Of a DNA stretch of 23,645 nucleotides, positions 19,706 through 23,645 are shown one piece after another (the stretch's first letter is position 1; each line of letters begins with the position of its first letter). This DNA is from a virus, in the IMG/VR virus record IMGVR_UViG_3300024520_000500, positions 1 through 23,645 of that record. One strand, 5' to 3'. The position numbers and the translations under genes were made by a program. Below the pieces are notes generated by a model. It had not been told where the DNA came from and ran no database searches. It was given only the letters and a program-made list of their open reading frames with translations.

Positions 19706-20951
19706 CGTCGAATAACTCCTGTTGGTTTCCCGGTGGCGTGTCGTCGTCGTCGTCGGTGTCGTCACCTTCGGTGCCAATGTTTAGCGGTTGGCGATAGTCC
19801 TCGCCGCCGTCGCGCGGGTTCAATCCCTCGCGTTCGCGTGATTCGTTCGGATTCAACACGCCCGCCTCTATGCCGGTTTTATAGCCGACCATGCGATCCT
19901 TGAAATCGCCGCGCGCAAGCATGTCGGTATCCCAAACGAACCGCGTTCGCATACGCTCGGCGGGCGGCAGTAATTCACGCGCGAACGTCTGCGCGGCCCG
20001 ACAAAGTCTCGGCTGCAGTGAGATCGTGAGAAACGCACGCAGCTGCTGCTCGAGTCCCGTGCCCCACGTCGTCGCTTTTGCCGTGTCGTTGAGAATGAAC
20101 AGCGGCACGCCGAACGCGCTCGCGATCTCTTGCTTCTGGTACTGGCGGACCTCGAGGTACTGCGCGTCGCTGTTCGACATGGCGACCGTGTCGACCTTCA
20201 TATCGCCCTGCAGAATCATGGTTTTGAAACTGTTCTGCGCGCCCTCGTACTTTTCGGCCAGCTGATTCTGCAACAACGTGATCTGCTCGGGCGTTGCTGA
20301 CGGTGCGCTGATAACCTTGCCGATCGACGCGCCGTGCTGGAATAGTTTCGAGCCGTGCTGTTCCGTTCGCAGCGCGAGCCCGATCGACTCGCGCAGCTGA
20401 CCGATCGTCGACATGCCAACGACGGAGTTCGTGCCGAAATTGCGAAAGTGAAATATTTCCGACGCCGGGAACGTGCCGGCGACGCCGGTTCCCTCCGGGC
20501 GCACGACATAAGCGAGCGACCAGTCGGGCAGCTGCTTAACCGTTACAGAGTCCGCCGGCACCGGCATCAGTCGCACGACGGCGCCGGTGCCGTCGCGCAC
20601 CTTGAGCGCGTACGCATTGCCGCGCAGTTCCGACCAGGTGAACAAGTGCGACACGAACTCGTGTGCGGTTTGCCAATCGTTCGGTGCGTTGAGCAGCGAC
20701 AGTGCCTTGTGATCCGGCGCTGCGATCCAGCTATCGCCCTCGCGTTGCTGCACGCCGATCGGCAGCTGCGCGATCACTTCGGAAATGATCTTGACGCACG
20801 CCCAGACCGTCGCCTGTCGCATGGCGTTTTTTTCGGTGACGATCACGCCGGACGACGTTCGCCCGCCGCCGCCGCCGCCGTCGAGCAGCGCGAGGATCTC
20901 GGCGTCGCTCCTGCCAGCTTCCTTAATCTGTTGGGGTGCGGTCAGAAACAT
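19698..20951 (-). CDS. HK97-type portal protein (417 aa)
   Basis: ATG 20951 has GAGG 7 bases upstream; a TTG at 20957 is also in frame. The order of motifs follows the HK97 portal family (PF04860): NAMRQATVWACVKIISEVIAQLP (42-64), SLLNAPNDWQTAHEFVSHLFTW, ELRGNAYALKVRDG, EIFHFRNFG, LRTEQHGSKLFQHGA, YQKQEIASAFGVPLFIL, LEQQLRAFLTISLQPRL. It forms the dodecameric DNA channel at one head vertex. The N-terminus carries a run of six Gly (25-30) from a simple GGC repeat, and the C-terminus is Asp-rich (TEGDDTDDDDDT). Both stretches are probably disordered. Confidence 0.95.
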   Translation of the reverse strand: MFLTAPQQIKEAGRSDAEILALLDGGGGGGRTSSGVIVTEKNAMRQATVWACVKIISEVIAQLPIGVQQREGDSWIAAPDHKALSLLNAPNDWQTAHEFVSHLFTWSELRGNAYALKVRDGTGAVVRLMPVPADSVTVKQLPDWSLAYVVRPEGTGVAGTFPASEIFHFRNFGTNSVVGMSTIGQLRESIGLALRTEQHGSKLFQHGASIGKVISAPSATPEQITLLQNQLAEKYEGAQNSFKTMILQGDMKVDTVAMSNSDAQYLEVRQYQKQEIASAFGVPLFILNDTAKATTWGTGLEQQLRAFLTISLQPRLCRAAQTFARELLPPAERMRTRFVWDTDMLARGDFKDRMVGYKTGIEAGVLNPNESREREGLNPRDGGEDYRQPLNIGTEGDDTDDDDDTPPGNQQELFDDE

Positions 20952-21108
20952 TCGCAAGCCTCGCAGCGTTGATTGCCATTGCCGTTACAAACAAACCGCC
21001 GCCGATCAGTGCCGGCGCCAGTCCCCACAATAGATAGATACCGATCGTCGTCGTGCCCAGGCCGAACCACGCGAGCACCTCGATTGCTATTCGCGGATTA
21101 AACGACAT
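20923..21108 (-). CDS. Small two-helix membrane protein between terminase and portal (61 aa)
   Basis: ATG 21108 overlaps the terminase stop by 11 bases, and its end overlaps the portal start by 29 bases, so it is coupled to both. Two hydrophobic helices (VLAWFGLGTTTIGIYLLWG and LAPALIGGGLFVTAMAINAA) are separated by a Gly/Pro turn; the ends are hydrophilic. Tiny membrane proteins are often found at this point in siphovirus genomes, but no role is established. A holin-like role is possible though its site in the packaging block argues against it. Confidence 0.7.
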   Translation of the reverse strand: MSFNPRIAIEVLAWFGLGTTTIGIYLLWGLAPALIGGGLFVTAMAINAARLANVSDRTPTD

Positions 21109-22777
21109 GGATCTGCGGCGGCGTTATGTCCTTGCGGACCATCAATCGGCCAACACCCATAATGCAGGCGACGATGCCGTCGATTTTGTTTTCTGGTTTT
21201 TCTTTACGCGGGTATACGTTCTCTTTTGCGTCGACCTTGGCAACGGTGTTGCTCGCCATCCAATTGAGCACCGCGTGGTCTGGATGGTGGAACCGTCCGG
21301 CCGCGACTGCGGCCTCGATTTCATACATTGCGGGCGACATTGCCGATACCGTGTTCCGCCACTCGATCGCGGTCGCACCTTTCGCCGTGATCCCCTGCGC
21401 TAGTTGCGTCGCACGCCATGGATCGTAAACGATCTCGGTTAGGTCGTACGCGGCGAGCTCGGCCTCGGCGTCGGTTTGGATCACGTTAAAATCGATCTCC
21501 TCGCCGTCGGTTTCCTCGATCAATCCGTCGTTTACCCACGCCTGATAATGATCGTTGTTGTCCTCGGCCACCGTCGCTTCGGGTAAGTAGAATTTCGGAT
21601 AGACCGTGTAGTGCATTTTGCCGTCGCGCATATCGGCGAACAGTTTCACGCTTGCGACCAGATCGATCCGCGACGCCAGATCGAGCGACAGAACGCAAAC
21701 GCTACCCGCGTGCTCGAGCACGTCGAGCGTCCGGTCGGCGCACTTGTTCCATGCATCCATATTGAAAAACGCGGTATGCGCGCCGGTCCATTGGTTCAGA
21801 TGCTTGCGCCGGAATGCGTTCTGATGCCGCGCCGATTGCTTTGCCTTTTGCTGCTGGCGCAGCAGGAACTCGGCGTCCACGCTTACGCCATAGTTTGGGT
21901 TTGCCTTTTTCAGCACCGCGGGATCTGTCCACTCGTCGCCGTCGTCGCTGCCGAATATGACAACGAACACGCGCTCGTCGATAAACACGCGTGACAATAC
22001 TTTGCGATAGTCGAGCTCGGCGAGGTAGCACGGGCTAGATAACGAACTACCGGCCGTCGTGATCTTGAGCAGCAGCGGCTGCTGGCGTGCGCCCATGCCG
22101 GTGGCCATTGTTTCGACCTGGTCGTCGCTGGCGTGCTCGTGGTATTCGTCGATCACGGCGCAGCTGGGCGAGCCGCCGTCGCCGGGTGTTCCGATCAGCG
22201 GTTCGAACTTCGACCCGGTCGACATAACAGAAAGGTTTTTTGCGTGTACCTCAATTCCGAACTTGCGGCACATTGACGGCGTGCGTGCGCAGATCAGTCG
22301 CGCCGGTTTGAAGACCTCGAACGCTTGTTTTTCCGACGTCGCTCCGCTGTAGACTTCGGCGCCGAATTCGTCGTCCGCGACGAACAGCCGCAGCGCGATC
22401 GCCGCAGCGAGTAACGATTTTCCATTCTTGCGCGGGATCTTGGCGTAGCACTCGCGGAACCGGCGCAGCCCGTTGTCGCCGACCCAGCCAAACAAGTTGC
22501 AGACGATGAACCGCTGCCACGGCTCGAGCTTTATTTTCTCGCGCCGGCCAGCCCATACCCCTTTGGTGTGCGGCAGCTTTTCAATGAACGCGCACGCCGC
22601 TTCGGCTTTTGCGACGTCGTACACGTAGTCGAACGGCGCTTCGCGTTGAAAGTCGTCGAGAAACCGCACGCATGCCTGCCGCAATTCCTGACACGCGGGC
22701 TCGTGGCCGACGCGGATCCGGCTGGCGTACTTGTAAGCGTCGCGACTGTAAGGGTATTTCGCGAACTGCTTCAGCAT
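21098..22777 (-). CDS. Terminase large subunit (559 aa)
   Basis: ATG 22777 follows the small-subunit TAA without a gap. The ATPase part has a Walker A-like PRKNGKS at 115-121 and Walker B AVIDEYHEH with Asp210-Glu211; upstream WQRFIVCNLFGW (87-98) is the adenine-binding Q-motif region. The nuclease part has SLDLASRIDL (364-373, Asp366), EIVYDPWRAT (448-457, Asp452) and NKIDGIVACIMG (530-541, Asp533), the three acidic metal ligands. This is the Terminase_1/HK97 gp2-type family (PF03354). It translocates DNA into the prohead and cuts the concatemer. Length is normal and all key residues are present. Confidence 0.95.
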   Translation of the reverse strand: MLKQFAKYPYSRDAYKYASRIRVGHEPACQELRQACVRFLDDFQREAPFDYVYDVAKAEAACAFIEKLPHTKGVWAGRREKIKLEPWQRFIVCNLFGWVGDNGLRRFRECYAKIPRKNGKSLLAAAIALRLFVADDEFGAEVYSGATSEKQAFEVFKPARLICARTPSMCRKFGIEVHAKNLSVMSTGSKFEPLIGTPGDGGSPSCAVIDEYHEHASDDQVETMATGMGARQQPLLLKITTAGSSLSSPCYLAELDYRKVLSRVFIDERVFVVIFGSDDGDEWTDPAVLKKANPNYGVSVDAEFLLRQQQKAKQSARHQNAFRRKHLNQWTGAHTAFFNMDAWNKCADRTLDVLEHAGSVCVLSLDLASRIDLVASVKLFADMRDGKMHYTVYPKFYLPEATVAEDNNDHYQAWVNDGLIEETDGEEIDFNVIQTDAEAELAAYDLTEIVYDPWRATQLAQGITAKGATAIEWRNTVSAMSPAMYEIEAAVAAGRFHHPDHAVLNWMASNTVAKVDAKENVYPRKEKPENKIDGIVACIMGVGRLMVRKDITPPQIHVV

Positions 22778-23224
22778 TTACCAATCGTCGTCGAGCGGCG
22801 GCGCCGCCCATTCGGTCGAGACTCGCGTGCGCGAACTCGGCGTCATGCCGAATTCGGCGGCGAACTTGTGGCAGAGCTCGGCCGCGCGGTTCGCGACGCC
22901 GAGTTCGGGATTTTGGATCCGGTTGCCGTTCGTCGTGCGGATTACTTCGCCGTCATGGCGCACGCGTTCCTCCGCGTCGCACCAGCGCGCCCAGTATTGG
23001 CAATACATGGCGAGCACCGACCGGTCGATCGCGGTAATGATCCCCAGCGCTTGCAGTTCCTTGCACACGCGCCGCCACTCCTTTTTAGCGCGCGGCATGA
23101 GGTGCCGCGGGCAGGGCGGCGTGCGCGGCTTCGGCTTTGGTTCCTTTTTGTTGAGCGGTCGCTTGCCGGGATTGCCCTGCAGCAAACGCAGGTTCGTCGG
23201 TTTCGGTTTTCGTCCTGCTGCCAT
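22778..23224 (-). CDS. P27-family terminase small subunit (148 aa)
   Basis: Start at ATG 23224 with GAGG 9 bases upstream; the open frame extends to 23620 but the upstream part overlaps other ORFs and lacks family features. The N-terminus GRKPKPTNLRLLQGNPGKRP is the hallmark of P27-type small terminases (PF05119). It is followed by a helical region (PRAKKEWRRVCKELQALGII ... LAMYCQYWARWCDAEERV) and NPELGVANRAAELCHKFAAEFG, then a short tail. It recognises the phage packaging site and delivers DNA to the large subunit, whose gene is immediately downstream. Confidence 0.92.
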   Translation of the reverse strand: MAAGRKPKPTNLRLLQGNPGKRPLNKKEPKPKPRTPPCPRHLMPRAKKEWRRVCKELQALGIITAIDRSVLAMYCQYWARWCDAEERVRHDGEVIRTTNGNRIQNPELGVANRAAELCHKFAAEFGMTPSSRTRVSTEWAAPPLDDDW

Positions 23225-23241
23225 TTCTTCAGTCCTCGAAT

Positions 23242-23451
23242 TTAACGGTACGCCTGGCACACGCCCGCGGCGGCGTAGACGCGGCACCAGCGCTCGAGCG
23301 CCGGCCAGCTGGGCTCGCTCACTGGTTCGGGTTTCGGCGGCGCCGGCGCCGGCGGCGAATTCGTCAGCGACCACAGAAACGCCGTCAAGATCGCCGCCCG
23401 GATTAGCGCTCGGTAAGTACGCGCGAAAATCTCTCGGCGACCGGTAGCCAT
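23242..23451 (-). CDS. Small membrane-anchored Pro-rich protein (69 aa)
   Basis: Begins at ATG 23451 or 23460; the frame is open to 23529. One hydrophobic segment (LIRAAILTAFLWSL) is followed by a Pro-rich stretch (PPAPAPPKPEPVSEP) and a C-terminal part with two Cys (RWCRVYAAAGVCQAYR) that could form a disulfide outside the cytoplasm. It ends 17 bases before the terminase small-subunit start. The start overlaps the 65-aa ORF by about 50 bases. Neither start has a strong ribosome-binding site. Function unknown. Confidence 0.45.
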   Translation of the reverse strand: MATGRREIFARTYRALIRAAILTAFLWSLTNSPPAPAPPKPEPVSEPSWPALERWCRVYAAAGVCQAYR

Positions 23452-23600
23452 TCCTGCCATTGCTCGATCGAGTCGAGCCTCGCGTTTGCTTCGCGCCCGT
23501 GCTCGGCGCGGTCCTTGTGCCGGATCCAACCGATCGCGAACGCCATGGCGCGCGCGGCGGTTTCAACTTCCGGGCCCGGGTTGGTATTTCGACGTCCCAT
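23403..23600 (-). CDS. 65-aa phage protein of unknown function
   Basis: ATG 23600 has a G-rich stretch upstream (GGGG, about 2-6 bases away, and a longer run further back). The product is a charged, mainly helical protein (ETAARAMAFAIGWIRHKDRA, SIEQWQEWLPVAERFSRVL). It is the rightmost gene, directly before the packaging genes. It overlaps the membrane ORF downstream. No family recognised. Confidence 0.5.
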   Translation of the reverse strand: MGRRNTNPGPEVETAARAMAFAIGWIRHKDRAEHGREANARLDSIEQWQEWLPVAERFSRVLTER

Positions 23601-23645
23601 GCCCCAAATACCCCCCCCATAATTTCGCGAGCGTAAAAAGAAAGC

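Noticed and set aside
20862-20882. CCG triplet run as a tandem repeat element
   Set aside because: It is a short simple repeat encoding a Gly run in the portal N-terminus, with no spacing or copies elsewhere.
23225-23620. N-terminal extension of the terminase small subunit
   Set aside because: The P27 family begins at the GRKPKPT motif just after ATG 23224, which has its own ribosome-binding site; the upstream part overlaps other ORFs.
1-23645. CRISPR arrays, tRNA genes, integrase, att sites or lysis genes
   Set aside because: None could be seen: no regularly spaced repeats, no cloverleaf with anticodon, no recombinase or endolysin motifs in any long frame.

Overview
The window is the structural (late) region of a tailed double-stranded DNA phage or prophage with an HK97-like head and a long, non-contractile (siphovirus-type) tail. 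It is GC-rich. Almost every gene lies on the minus strand and is read from the right end to the left. Neighbouring genes usually overlap by 4, 8 or 11 bases at start/stop, as expected for one tightly coupled transcript. The host cannot be named. High GC and a lipobox protein suggest a high-GC Gram-negative bacterium, but that is inference. I see no integrase, repressor, replication, lysin or tRNA gene, so lifestyle cannot be judged.

Right to left: two small overlapping ORFs (23600-23242); P27-type terminase small subunit and large subunit (23224-21098); a two-helix membrane protein (21108-20923); HK97-type portal, prohead protease and major capsid protein (20951-17584); a perfect 11-bp hairpin; and a 63-aa protein (17502-17311). 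A cassette of about 4 kb then interrupts the usual head gene order (about 17350-13224). It holds two tandem paralogous proteins with a GxGPSL motif, two DxD glycosyltransferases, two class I methyltransferases and one unrecognised protein. The normal order resumes with gp6-like connector, head closure, gp10-like, DUF3168-type tail terminator, tail tube, a lambda G/T-like chaperone pair, tape measure, a small distal tail protein, a 1508-aa tail-tip protein ending in a fibronectin-like domain and a probable seven-bladed beta-propeller, and two or three small tail-tip or fibre proteins.

The left 3 kb is an accessory region. A small lipoprotein gene sits on the plus strand (2526-2756). Opposite it are small genes rich in Cys-pair (zinc-ribbon-like) motifs, one resembling Lar restriction-alleviation proteins, then a Rho-independent terminator, a one-helix membrane protein and a coiled-coil gene cut by the window edge. 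The first 127 bases are identical to 1910-2036, and the next about 33 bases match 2111-2144. The edge is therefore either a recent recombinant or a contig end created in assembly.

The most interesting feature is the sugar/methyl cassette inside the head operon. Its first gene has no usable start codon upstream of its conserved motif, but it is joined to the preceding 63-aa gene by a correctly phased C-CCA-AAC heptamer with a Shine-Dalgarno-like element upstream. This suggests a programmed -1 frameshift making a fusion protein. Together with the adhesin-like tail protein, the cassette may decorate virion proteins or act on host surface glycans; the target is not visible in the sequence.
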